Assembly: GCA_023427845.1 (NCBI GenBank)
Contig: JAEYZX010000192.1
Coordinates: forward strand, 1-32,831
DNA length: 32,831 nucleotides
Reading direction: 5' to 3'
Source of the DNA: Bacteroidota bacterium
Lineage (GTDB): Bacteria; Bacteroidota; Bacteroidia; Flavobacteriales; Flavobacteriaceae
A model generated the notes under the pieces. That model was not told where the DNA came from. It worked only from the letters and a program-made list of their open reading frames with translations, and made no database searches. Below, piece after piece: positions 7,888-15,293 of this stretch; the stretch's first letter is position 1; every line of letters begins with the position of its first letter. A program made the translations under genes and the position numbers.

Positions 7888-8845
7888 TCTTTTTCGGTTT
7901 ATATTTTGACTTTTCGAAAATTTGCCTCGCATCTGTCTCTAGCAACTGCTGCAAAGGTACTTCATTGTTTTCCATATACGAGCGGACAATCTGCCAACCG
8001 ATCCATTCTCCAACACGTCCCGGCGACTCGTTGTCGATTTCGAGATAGAACTTTGAAAATGGCGCAGGCTGTATGAATCTGGACGCCAGCTTACTATCTG
8101 AATCATATAGCAAATTGTTTTCGATGAAATAGCGCCACATATACGACTCGTTTTCTTCGCACCATGTAATCTGCTCGGGTTGGTAACCGATTTTTTGCGC
8201 ATCGGTATGTTCGGGCAGCAACACATCCTTAAGATAAAGCTCTTTCCCCGCATAAATCATTTGGCTGATCAACGTATTGTTGGGCGGCGGAACCTTTCCG
8301 TATGCAAAAGAGGATACAATATCGGGCATCATCTGGCTTTCGTCGAAATTCTGTTGAAGGTACTTAGGAAATTCGTTGACATAATACTTGTGGTCTTTGC
8401 CTAAATATAATTCCAATGCAATCACGATCGTATCTTTCGCGTACAATGCTTTGCTGGTATAATCCATATCGCCGATTACGGTAAAAACGGCAGGTGTTTT
8501 TGTGTCGGGGAAATAATACCGGATGTGTTTAACCAAATCCTCTATTTCGCCGGTCTGCTTTCCGAAATCGCCGAATTTCTGCTGAACCTCGCCGTAAAGT
8601 TCACGCCAAAGCGGATTTTGGAGTTTTTCGATCCAAACTTCATCAGGTGTCGATTCCGGAAAGAAGAATGGATATTGCTCCTTAATTTGCGGCAGTTCTT
8701 GCGGATTGGATTCGAAAAACGCCTTGTCGAACCGGTTGACGGAAATCTCTACAGGTATTTCTTCGACTTCCTTTTCGACTTTTGATTTTTTGTCACATGA
8801 GAATAACACAAAAATTAGTCCGAATAATATAAATTGTTTGTTCAT
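7880..8845 (-). CDS. gldB: Gliding motility lipoprotein GldB
   Basis: GldB is an envelope lipoprotein required for gliding in Flavobacterium johnsoniae. From the ATG at 8845 the product is 321 aa, beginning with a positively charged then hydrophobic lipoprotein signal ending LFSC, so Cys17 should be lipidated. The mature protein is hydrophilic and has no recognisable enzyme motif. Upstream in-frame starts (up to 8899) would put extra charged residues before the signal and are disfavoured. gldC follows with an 8-bp overlap, and nadE is divergent. Confidence 0.92.
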   Translation of the reverse strand: MNKQFILFGLIFVLFSCDKKSKVEKEVEEIPVEISVNRFDKAFFESNPQELPQIKEQYPFFFPESTPDEVWIEKLQNPLWRELYGEVQQKFGDFGKQTGEIEDLVKHIRYYFPDTKTPAVFTVIGDMDYTSKALYAKDTIVIALELYLGKDHKYYVNEFPKYLQQNFDESQMMPDIVSSFAYGKVPPPNNTLISQMIYAGKELYLKDVLLPEHTDAQKIGYQPEQITWCEENESYMWRYFIENNLLYDSDSKLASRFIQPAPFSKFYLEIDNESPGRVGEWIGWQIVRSYMENNEVPLQQLLETDARQIFEKSKYKPKKNE

Positions 8846-8995
8846 GGGTGTCATTAAATTAGCGCGGATCGTGCGGCATTTATATGGATTCGATTTCAAT
8901 TATTTAAGTAAAAAGAATCTGATGAACCGCCGAAAATGCTGCAATATTTCTTTAACTTGCAAATATACGCTGCTCGTCGAACTATTCAATATCAT

Positions 8996-9799
8996 ATGCG
9001 AAAAAGTACAATCCAAACCGAAAAAGTAAATTCCCATATCGTAAAATGGCTTAAAGATTATGCCTTAAACGCCAAAGTCAACGGATTTGTTGTCGGTATA
9101 TCAGGAGGTGTGGATTCGGCTGTCACTTCAACACTTTGCGCGCAAACCGGATTGCAGGTTTTGTGTGTCGAGATGCCAATTCATCAGGCCCTGAGCCATG
9201 TGGGCCGCGCGAATGAACATATCGCGTGGTTAAAGCAAAAATTCCCGAATGTTACAAGTATAGAGGCAGACCTTACGCCAGTATTTGAAAAGTTCAAAGA
9301 TGTGGTCCCTTCGTCGGAAAATGCGGCGACTTTACATATGGCATTGGCAAATACCCGTGCCAGATTGCGGATGGCCACATTGTATTATTTTGCAGGATTG
9401 AACGGGCTTCTCGTTGCCGGCACCGGTAACAAGGTCGAGGATTTCGGAGTCGGGTTTTACACAAAATATGGCGACGGCGGCGTCGATTTGAGTCCGATTG
9501 CCGATTTGATGAAATCTGATATTTACGCTTTGGGCGAGTATTTGCAGATTGTCCCTTCGATATTATCAGCCAAGCCAACCGACGGACTCTTTGGCGACGA
9601 CCGATCTGACGAAGATCAGTTGGGCGCGAGCTACGACGAACTGGAATGGGCGATGCTGAATTTCGAGAACGGAAAAACCGAGGCTGACTTTAGTGGCCGT
9701 CAACATGAAGCGATGGTGATCTATAAAAGCCGACATCGCGCTAACCTTCATAAGATGAAGCCCATACCTGTGTGTGAAATTCCATTTCACCTCAGATAA
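8996..9799 (+). CDS. nadE: NH3-dependent NAD(+) synthase NadE
   Basis: Amidates deamido-NAD with ATP and ammonia in the last step of NAD synthesis. The 267-aa length corresponds to the ammonia-dependent form, with no glutaminase domain. The ATP pyrophosphatase loop SGGVDSA is at 36-42, GTGNKVED at 142-149 and KYGDGG at 157-162. I chose the ATG at 8996 (MRKSTIQTEKV); a longer frame from 8936 adds 20 non-conserved residues. The divergent nadE/gldB arrangement is one I associate with flavobacteria. Confidence 0.95.
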   Translation: MRKSTIQTEKVNSHIVKWLKDYALNAKVNGFVVGISGGVDSAVTSTLCAQTGLQVLCVEMPIHQALSHVGRANEHIAWLKQKFPNVTSIEADLTPVFEKFKDVVPSSENAATLHMALANTRARLRMATLYYFAGLNGLLVAGTGNKVEDFGVGFYTKYGDGGVDLSPIADLMKSDIYALGEYLQIVPSILSAKPTDGLFGDDRSDEDQLGASYDELEWAMLNFENGKTEADFSGRQHEAMVIYKSRHRANLHKMKPIPVCEIPFHLR

Positions 9800-9884
9800 A
9801 ATTTTAACTTTTAATTAGGGATTTTGCATTTTTTTATTAAATTTACTATGCCCCACCATTAAATAATTCTAAAAATTTCGTGTT

Positions 9885-10514
9885 ATGATAAATGTGTGCT
9901 TGGCCGATAATTATCCGGTGGTTCATTTTGGGGTCAAATCTTATTTTAGGGATCACGCTGAAATCGCTGTTGTTTCGAATGTCGGAAATTTTTTCATGAT
10001 CCCTGATGCGCTGAAAAATAAACCAATAGATGTACTGATACTTGATCTCGAACTTGATGGGCTGACAAGTATTTATGAGGTTAAATCGATTATCAAGAAC
10101 AATCCAAAAACCAAGGTCATAATTTTTACAAGCCTGTCCGAGCAAATCTATGCTCCAAATGCTATCAAGTCGGGTGTTGCGGGATTTGTCCACAAATCCG
10201 CCAAGCTTGAAACATTGGGGATTACAATTCAAAAAGTACATCAGGGAACCATAATGCTCAGCGATTCGATCAAACGCAACCTTGCGCTGATAGCCAAGCA
10301 AAACAAAAGCGAGCGGCTTTACCGCAAATTGTCAAACCGCGAAATTGAGGTTCTTCGTTATCTGAGCGACGGAAAAAAGAACAATGAAATTTCCAAAATA
10401 TTGAATTTGAACGAGAAAACCGTCAGCACCTACAAACTTCGGCTGCTCACAAAACTCAATGTAACGAACCTCGTTGATTTGGTCAACAAAGCAAAAACCC
10501 TCGAAATCGTCTAA
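9885..10514 (+). CDS. NarL/LuxR-family response regulator
   Basis: A 209-aa two-component transcription factor with an N-terminal receiver and a C-terminal LuxR-type helix-turn-helix. Receiver residues are visible: acidic Asp8 (followed by Asn9 where many regulators have a second acid), phosphoacceptor Asp54 in LILDLELDG, Thr82 and Lys104. The HTH occupies about 145-205 (LSNREIEVLRYLSDGKKNNE). No sensor kinase is adjacent, so the signal and targets are unknown. Its stop overlaps that of dnaG by 4 bp on the opposite strand. Confidence 0.92.
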   Translation: MINVCLADNYPVVHFGVKSYFRDHAEIAVVSNVGNFFMIPDALKNKPIDVLILDLELDGLTSIYEVKSIIKNNPKTKVIIFTSLSEQIYAPNAIKSGVAGFVHKSAKLETLGITIQKVHQGTIMLSDSIKRNLALIAKQNKSERLYRKLSNREIEVLRYLSDGKKNNEISKILNLNEKTVSTYKLRLLTKLNVTNLVDLVNKAKTLEIV

Positions 10515-12487
10515 TTATAGCGCGACATTACCCTTCCCAATTTATGCGAAAACGAATTGATCAGTTTGTAGTAATCCATTGCCATTGACAGCGGCTCTGA
10601 ATTATCGGAATCTGGTTCCCTTGATATCGAATCCTTCAATTCTTCAATAATCCTATCAACCAAATACCAGCGCAATGTTAGGATTGTTTCCGATACATAC
10701 TGCGAAATGGATTGGTCCTTGAGTTTTACGATTATATTCTGTGCTTCCCAATTGTGAAGCGCCTCACGTTCTTCCTGCATCAAAATATCGGTGACTTCCT
10801 TCGCGAATTGCGGTTGAAGTTGCGCGAGGTATTGTTCAATCGAAAAATGTTCATTCTGATGATAATAATTGATCAAATCATTGTACAGCTCCCGGAACAA
10901 CGGATTCGCAAGTTCGGTTTCATCCTCCTGCAGACTTAAGAATATCCTTTGATACACTTTGTATTCGCGTTTTTCCGGAACGTGAAGTATCTCGCCGTCT
11001 TCCCCTGTTTTTATCAGGATATCTTCGAACTCCTCGGTTCTGCTTCCGTATAGTAGCAGGATTTCAATGATTTTGCGCTCAAGTTCGTATAATACGTCGA
11101 CTTTCTGAGAAGCGACGGCCTCGACATCTTTGACAATTTCAAAAGCCTTTTGCTCCTGTTTGAGTTTTTTTCCGCTTTCAGCAATGTCTTTTTGAACAAG
11201 CTGCGCGAGCGTATTGATCAAAACCTGCTCAGAAATATCCATGATGCGCGATACCTCCTGCACATAAATCTCACGCTGGATCCGATCGGGAATTTTGGAA
11301 ATGCTCGTTACCATATCGCGAATTAGCCCTGCTTTCTTAACGGGGTCATTTTTCGCTTCATCCATCAACAACGAAGCCTTAAACTGGATAAAATCCTTTG
11401 AATTGCGTTCGAGATAAGCAACCAGGTCGTCGTGCGGGGTTTTCTTTGCGAAACTGTCGGGGTCTTCACCATCGGGAAAGGTGCATACTTTCACATTCAT
11501 TCCCTCTTCGAGAATCAAATCGATTCCGCGAACCGACGCACGAAGCCCCGCGGCATCGCCATCGAATAAGACCGTGATATTTTTGGTCAGACGGTTGATG
11601 AGCCGGATTTGGTCGGGTGTCAATGCCGTACCCGATGAAGCGACTACGTTTTCTATTCCGCTTTGGTGAAATTGAATCACATCGGTATAGCCCTCAACGA
11701 GATAACAATTGTCCTGCTTCGCGATCGCCTGTTTGGCATGATAAATTCCGTACAGGACTTTGCTTTTGTGATAAAGCTCGCTTTCGGGCGAGTTAAGATA
11801 TTTTGCCGCTTTTTTATCGTTTGTGAGGATACGGCCGCCAAAACCGAGTACGCGTCCCGACATGCTTTGGATTGGGAACATTACGCGGCCGCGAAAACGG
11901 TCGATTGTGCGTTCGTCTTTTACGATCGTTAAGCCGGTGCTTTCAAGAAATTCGAGTTTGTAGCCCTTGCCGAGCGCTTCTTTTGAAAACGCGTCCCAAG
12001 CTTCCGGCGAGTAACCGAGCCCGAAACGTTTTATGGTTTCATTTGTAAAACCGCGTTCCTTGAAATACGAATGTCCGATTGCCTTTCCTTCATCCGAATT
12101 CATCAAGGTATCGTGGAAATACTTTTGTGCGAATTCCGATACCAAAAACATGCTTTCACGAATGTCGGTGTTTGCTTTTTCCTCTTCGGTTTTTTCGGTT
12201 TCCTTTATTTCGATGTTGTATTTTTTCGCGAGATAACGGATTGCTTCCGGATACGTGAAATGTTCGTGTTCCATCAAAAAAGCAACAGCGTTCCCGCCTT
12301 TTCCGGAGCTGAAATCCTTCCAGATCTGCTTGACAGGCGATACCATAAAAGAAGGCGACCGCTCGTCAGAAAACGGGCTCAGCCCTTTAAAATTGCTGCC
12401 TGCGCGTTTGAGCTGGACGAAATCTCCGATTACTTCCTCAACGCGGGCAGTTTCAAATACGGTGTCTATTGTGGCTTTTGAAATCAA
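10511..12487 (-). CDS. dnaG: DNA primase DnaG with a degenerate zinc finger (TTG start)
   Basis: Primase that lays RNA primers at the replication fork. The protein is 658 aa, starting at a TTG. The N-terminal CHC2-type finger keeps its framework (FKGLSPFSDERSPSF and IWKDFSSGKGG), but the four expected metal ligands are Ser37, Ser40, Asp58 and Ser61 instead of Cys, His, Cys and Cys. The catalytic TOPRIM domain is intact: EGYTD at 265-269, FDGD at 308-311 and DPD at 342-344. The C-terminal part is the presumed helicase-binding region. A near-consensus -7 element, TACCTTTA, ends 16 bases before the start. The 3' end overlaps the response regulator by 4 bp. Confidence 0.96.
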   Translation of the reverse strand: MISKATIDTVFETARVEEVIGDFVQLKRAGSNFKGLSPFSDERSPSFMVSPVKQIWKDFSSGKGGNAVAFLMEHEHFTYPEAIRYLAKKYNIEIKETEKTEEEKANTDIRESMFLVSEFAQKYFHDTLMNSDEGKAIGHSYFKERGFTNETIKRFGLGYSPEAWDAFSKEALGKGYKLEFLESTGLTIVKDERTIDRFRGRVMFPIQSMSGRVLGFGGRILTNDKKAAKYLNSPESELYHKSKVLYGIYHAKQAIAKQDNCYLVEGYTDVIQFHQSGIENVVASSGTALTPDQIRLINRLTKNITVLFDGDAAGLRASVRGIDLILEEGMNVKVCTFPDGEDPDSFAKKTPHDDLVAYLERNSKDFIQFKASLLMDEAKNDPVKKAGLIRDMVTSISKIPDRIQREIYVQEVSRIMDISEQVLINTLAQLVQKDIAESGKKLKQEQKAFEIVKDVEAVASQKVDVLYELERKIIEILLLYGSRTEEFEDILIKTGEDGEILHVPEKREYKVYQRIFLSLQEDETELANPLFRELYNDLINYYHQNEHFSIEQYLAQLQPQFAKEVTDILMQEEREALHNWEAQNIIVKLKDQSISQYVSETILTLRWYLVDRIIEELKDSISREPDSDNSEPLSMAMDYYKLINSFSHKLGRVMSRYN

Positions 12488-12503
12488 TTTTTAAAGTTTG
12501 GGG

Positions 12504-12511
12504 TAAAGGTA
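12504..12511 (-). promoter_or_regulatory. Candidate -7 element of dnaG
   Basis: On the minus strand this reads TACCTTTA, one base from TAnnTTTG, placed 16 bases before the TTG start of dnaG. Most other promoters here have 14-21 bases in that interval. No good -33 TTG is found; that region is filled by the 8-bp repeat array. Confidence 0.4.
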
Positions 12512-12566
12512 GTAAATGTAACAATGTGTAAATGTGGCAATGCAGCAATGTAGCAATGTAGCAATG
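12511..12566. repeat. Tandem array of seven 8-bp units (consensus about TAGCAATG)
   Basis: Seven consecutive octamers ending in AATG fill this stretch: AGTAAATG, TAACAATG, TGTAAATG, TGGCAATG, CAGCAATG, TAGCAATG and TAGCAATG. The last two are identical and the first are the most diverged, a gradient expected from expansion at one end. The period is exact. The array begins at the dnaG -7 element and extends through its upstream region. Confidence 0.85.
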
Positions 12567-12619
12567 TGAAAATTACAAAATGGGCAATCAAACAATACTT
12601 TTGATACTAATCAAATTTC

Positions 12620-12667
12620 CAATTATCAATTATCAATTATCAATTATTAATTATTAATTATTAATTG
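12620..12667. repeat. Tandem array of 7-bp units CAATTAT / TAATTAT
   Basis: Four perfect copies of CAATTAT are followed by two of TAATTAT and a partial copy, with an exact 7-bp period. This is a pure A+T-rich microsatellite. I recall similar CAATTAT runs between genes of other flavobacteria, but could not check. Confidence 0.85.
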
Positions 12668-12670
12668 CTT

Positions 12671-12750
12671 AGCCCTGATGGAAGCGGCAGCCTTTTGATC
12701 CGCTTCTTTAGCGGGCAAAAGCTATAGCGGACAGCAGGAAACAGCTCCTC
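12671..12750 (+). repeat. Structured intergenic element (AGCCCTGATGGAAGCGG ... AGCAGGAAACAGCTCC)
   Basis: This 80-bp segment is G+C richer than the arrays beside it. It folds into a hairpin at 12689-12723: AGC, TTTTG and CCGCT on the left pair with AGCGG, CAAAA and GCT on the right around a TCTTT loop. The flanks AGCCCTGATGGAAGCGG and AGCGGACAGCAGGAAACAGCTCC resemble what I remember as a recurrent intergenic sequence in Flavobacterium genomes, possibly a described structured-RNA class. Both the recurrence and the strand are recollection, not shown here. Confidence 0.55.
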
Positions 12751-12758
12751 ATAAAAGC

Positions 12759-12784
12759 AAAAAAAAGCGCCCCGAAGAGCGCTT
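12759..12784 (-). terminator. Rho-independent terminator of the sigma-factor operon
   Basis: On the minus strand an 8-bp stem AAGCGCTC / GGGCGCTT (one G-T pair) closes a TTCG tetraloop and is followed by eight T residues. It lies 27 bp after the stop of the secreted protein gene at 12811, so it ends that operon. Confidence 0.9.
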
Positions 12785-12810
12785 GCAATATAAATAACTC
12801 TCACTAAATT

Positions 12811-13848
12811 CTAATTTAAATCGAAACGGATCCCAAGCGAAATATTGTTTTGATCGACCGCATTGTCCTCGAACAACGGGTTGATATCGTATTTTAAATA
12901 CAGGCTTGTTTCCTTGTACCCAATATAGGTACTCACTCCATATACAAACCTGTTGACGTTGAAATCGCCGCGCTCGCGTGATTTGACGTCATTCCCGTTG
13001 GCCTCATAATGCAGGATTTGCTTCGCTTTCAGGTTGGCACCGGCATATCCGCCAATTCCAAAGCGGACGCTTTTATGGGTGCGGAAACCTTTTTCTTCAA
13101 CGTTTCTATTTCCGGAAAAATCAAATTCCAAATGCACGGGAACTACCAGATGTACAGTCCTAAAACGCGAATCATCAAGATGGATAGCGCTTTCTACTAG
13201 CTCGGTTTGATCGCCGTTTTCAACATACATGCGGTTTTCCGTCGGTCGCAAATTATTATACATCAACGATAGTCCGTATTTGGCATGCAAAAGGTTATGA
13301 TCTTTTAAAATCCGCGAATTGAAGGTGATTCCCCATTCGTAAAAATGCGAACCCCAGGTGCGGAAGTCGGAATGTGCAACAGAATTATCAGTGACCAAAT
13401 TGTTAAGACCCATTGCGAACACGAATTGTGATGTGGTGCGATATTCGCCGGCCGGTGGCGTTTTTCGGCTGTCCCGAATTTTAAATCCGGGTAATACCAG
13501 GTCGATTCTTCTTCCGGTGGAATCCTTCTCGTTAATCTTCCCGTCAACTTTTTCCTGAACCAAAATCCGAAGCTGCTCCTGTGCTCCTGCAGTACGGGTT
13601 TCAATGTTTTTGGCACGTATTTCAGCAAATTCAAGTTTCTTCTGATCGGCTTCTTCGGTTGTGATCTCGCCTTTTTCTAGTTGCTCATTTACCCATTCGA
13701 CCTCGCTTTTCAACGCGGCTTTTTCTTCTTTTGTGATTTGTTCGATCTTGTCGGCTATCGCTTTTGCGCGGGTCTCAAAGGTTTGCGCAGTAATTTCGTT
13801 AACTAAAAGGCATAGTAATCCCGCTAAGTAAATTGTAAAATTTCTCAT
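12811..13848 (-). CDS. Secreted protein with coiled coil and predicted outer-membrane beta-barrel
   Basis: A 345-aa protein I cannot name. A signal peptide covers about residues 1-21 (hydrophobic core, then ITAQ). A highly charged helical region at about 24-105 is rich in E, K, Q and A and probably forms a coiled coil. The rest (about 130-345) alternates polar and aromatic residues and ends in a strand-like GIRFDLN, as expected of an outer-membrane barrel. It starts 21 bp after the membrane-protein gene 13870-14547 and is probably the last gene of the sigma-factor operon, which ends at the terminator at 12759-12784. A target or effector of that sigma system is possible but unproven. Confidence 0.7.
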   Translation of the reverse strand: MRNFTIYLAGLLCLLVNEITAQTFETRAKAIADKIEQITKEEKAALKSEVEWVNEQLEKGEITTEEADQKKLEFAEIRAKNIETRTAGAQEQLRILVQEKVDGKINEKDSTGRRIDLVLPGFKIRDSRKTPPAGEYRTTSQFVFAMGLNNLVTDNSVAHSDFRTWGSHFYEWGITFNSRILKDHNLLHAKYGLSLMYNNLRPTENRMYVENGDQTELVESAIHLDDSRFRTVHLVVPVHLEFDFSGNRNVEEKGFRTHKSVRFGIGGYAGANLKAKQILHYEANGNDVKSRERGDFNVNRFVYGVSTYIGYKETSLYLKYDINPLFEDNAVDQNNISLGIRFDLN

Positions 13849-13869
13849 GATGATTGATTGAATGTTTGA

Positions 13870-14547
13870 TTAATGATTTTCGTCTTCGATGTTTCGGTTT
13901 GCCAGTGCGACTTTCACATTTTGATAGTTCCTGCCCACTTTATGGAGCACTTTTTCACGAAAGGTCATTTCTACCTCGCCGTCGACTTGCGAGAGCAGGC
14001 TTTTGGCACTGACTTTTACCGATTTGACCTGACTTTGATTGATTGTTGGTTCGACAATCGCCAGAAGCTCGCCCGCCGTGACAATGTCCGTTTTTTGATT
14101 GATGGTTTCGGGCGCAGCATCATTACTGATTACTGTTGGCTGCTTGTTTTCCCGGTTTTGTGCGATATGACTTTGATTTACTTTTTTGGACAAATCCGCC
14201 GGCGTCTGATCGCCACGTTCCCGACTTTGCTCGGACGATGCAATTTCGGACTGCTCAATTACGAATGTTTTTTCAGGCAAATCACTGCTGATAATTGCAG
14301 GGGTTTCTTCGACCGCGACTTTATTGGGCATTTCAACTTCTGGTCCGCGATTGAAAAAAAGCGTTGCGATCAACGCAAACCCTAAAAAACTTGCGGCGAT
14401 GTACATCCAACTAAATTTGCGCGGCGGTTTCTTCTGCTCGGCAACCGTTAGCATCGCGTCAAGCCTGTCCCATGAATTCGCCGATGGCTTAATCTCGCGT
14501 CGATTGAGCTTTTCACTGAACTCCGTTTCCATTTTATTCCGTGCCAT
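13870..14547 (-). CDS. Single-pass membrane protein, probable anti-sigma-factor-like partner
   Basis: A 225-aa protein with a cytoplasmic N-terminus of about 44 residues (including SANSWDRLDAML), one hydrophobic segment at about 45-65, and a long polar, low-complexity periplasmic tail rich in Q, E, S and T. This bitopic layout, and the ATG overlapping the sigma-factor stop by 14 bp, fit an anti-sigma factor or related membrane sensor. No zinc-type anti-sigma motif is visible, so the role is inferred from topology and context only. Confidence 0.65.
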   Translation of the reverse strand: MARNKMETEFSEKLNRREIKPSANSWDRLDAMLTVAEQKKPPRKFSWMYIAASFLGFALIATLFFNRGPEVEMPNKVAVEETPAIISSDLPEKTFVIEQSEIASSEQSRERGDQTPADLSKKVNQSHIAQNRENKQPTVISNDAAPETINQKTDIVTAGELLAIVEPTINQSQVKSVKVSAKSLLSQVDGEVEMTFREKVLHKVGRNYQNVKVALANRNIEDENH

Positions 14548-15094
14548 ACTCGTAGTTTTTTTGTTTATTGACCTGCTCCTGAAGCATTTTTCGTGCGTGT
14601 GACAACTGCGATTTCGATGTTCCTTCGTTTATACCTAGCATCTCGGCGATTTCTTTGTGTTTGTAACCTTCAATCGCATACAGGTTGAAAATCATTCTGT
14701 AGCCGTCGGGAAGGCTGTCGATCAGCGACTGAATATCGTCTACGCTTAACCCGCTCTCAATATTGTTGATGCCCTCTTCTTTATAAAACGTATCGTCAAG
14801 AAAACTGATTTTTTTTTGCGCCCTGATGTACGATATGCACTCGTTTATCATGATCCGCCGGATCCAGCCTTCAAAACTTCCTTTGCTTTCAAAATTCTTC
14901 AGGTTCGTAAACACTTTCATGAACGCGGTGATCATCACATCTTCGGCAGTGTGGATGTCTTTAAGATACTGCCGGCAAACGCTCAGCATCTTGGGGCTGT
15001 ACCTTGCGTAAATCTGCTGCTGCGCATGGCGGTTGTTTTGCACTGCCATTGCGATAACTTCATTTTGCTGCTGATGTAGATCGATTACTTTCAC
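14534..15094 (-). CDS. ECF-type RNA polymerase sigma factor (GTG start)
   Basis: A 186-aa sigma-70-family factor with region 2 at about 24-92 (AEDVMITAFMKVF, then GSFEGWIRRIMINECISYIR) and region 4 at about 122-172 with the helix-turn-helix YKHKEIAEMLGINEGTSKSQ. There is no region 1 or 3, as in extracytoplasmic-function factors. The start is a GTG at 15094, giving MKVIDLHQ. It heads a three-gene unit with a membrane protein and a secreted protein, so it probably responds to an envelope signal. Confidence 0.93.
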   Translation of the reverse strand: MKVIDLHQQQNEVIAMAVQNNRHAQQQIYARYSPKMLSVCRQYLKDIHTAEDVMITAFMKVFTNLKNFESKGSFEGWIRRIMINECISYIRAQKKISFLDDTFYKEEGINNIESGLSVDDIQSLIDSLPDGYRMIFNLYAIEGYKHKEIAEMLGINEGTSKSQLSHARKMLQEQVNKQKNYEYGTE

Positions 15095-15198
15095 TTTCTA
15101 AGTGTTCTAATAGCATAGACGAATCAACTTGCGATTTGGTTGCATCGGGGTGAAAAAATTTTTAAATGTATAAGGTTTAGGTTTGGGATGTAAGCTTT

Positions 15199-15264
15199 TT
15201 GGGCGTTGCCTGACGGCCGGGCCATCGGCTGCACGCGGTGCCTGCCTCTACCCCTAACGCGGGC
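15199..15264. repeat. G+C-rich intergenic element bounded by GCGTT / AACGC
   Basis: A G+C-rich block in an otherwise A+T-rich 199-bp gap. It begins TTGGGCGTTGCC and ends CCCCTAACGCGGGC; GCGTT at 15203-15207 is complementary to AACGC at 15256-15260. I recall Flavobacterium intergenic elements starting GGGCGTTGCC and ending CCCTAACGC, of which this looks like a shortened copy. That recollection is unchecked, and no open frame is present. Confidence 0.5.
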
Positions 15265-15293
15265 ATTATCCTAAAAATAAACTGATAACTAAA

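Larger units (their letters stand above)
12488..12810. other. Repeat-rich intergenic region between dnaG and the secreted-protein operon
   Basis: About 320 bp without a gene. In order it holds the dnaG -7 element, a 7-copy 8-bp array, a spacer, a 7-bp A+T-rich array, a G+C-richer structured element and a rho-independent terminator serving the operon that enters from the right. No supported open frame is present. The individual parts are listed separately. Confidence 0.85.

Noticed and set aside
7888..7932. 15-residue extension of GldC
   Set aside because: Would lengthen the overlap into gldB and has no counterpart in the protein type; the ATG at 7887 is coupled to the gldB stop.
8936..8995. 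20-residue N-terminal extension of NadE
   Set aside because: Not family-like; the ATG at 8996 gives the expected length and start.
12511..12667. Possible CRISPR array
   Set aside because: Units are 7-8 bp and directly tandem with no spacers, and no cas genes are in the window.
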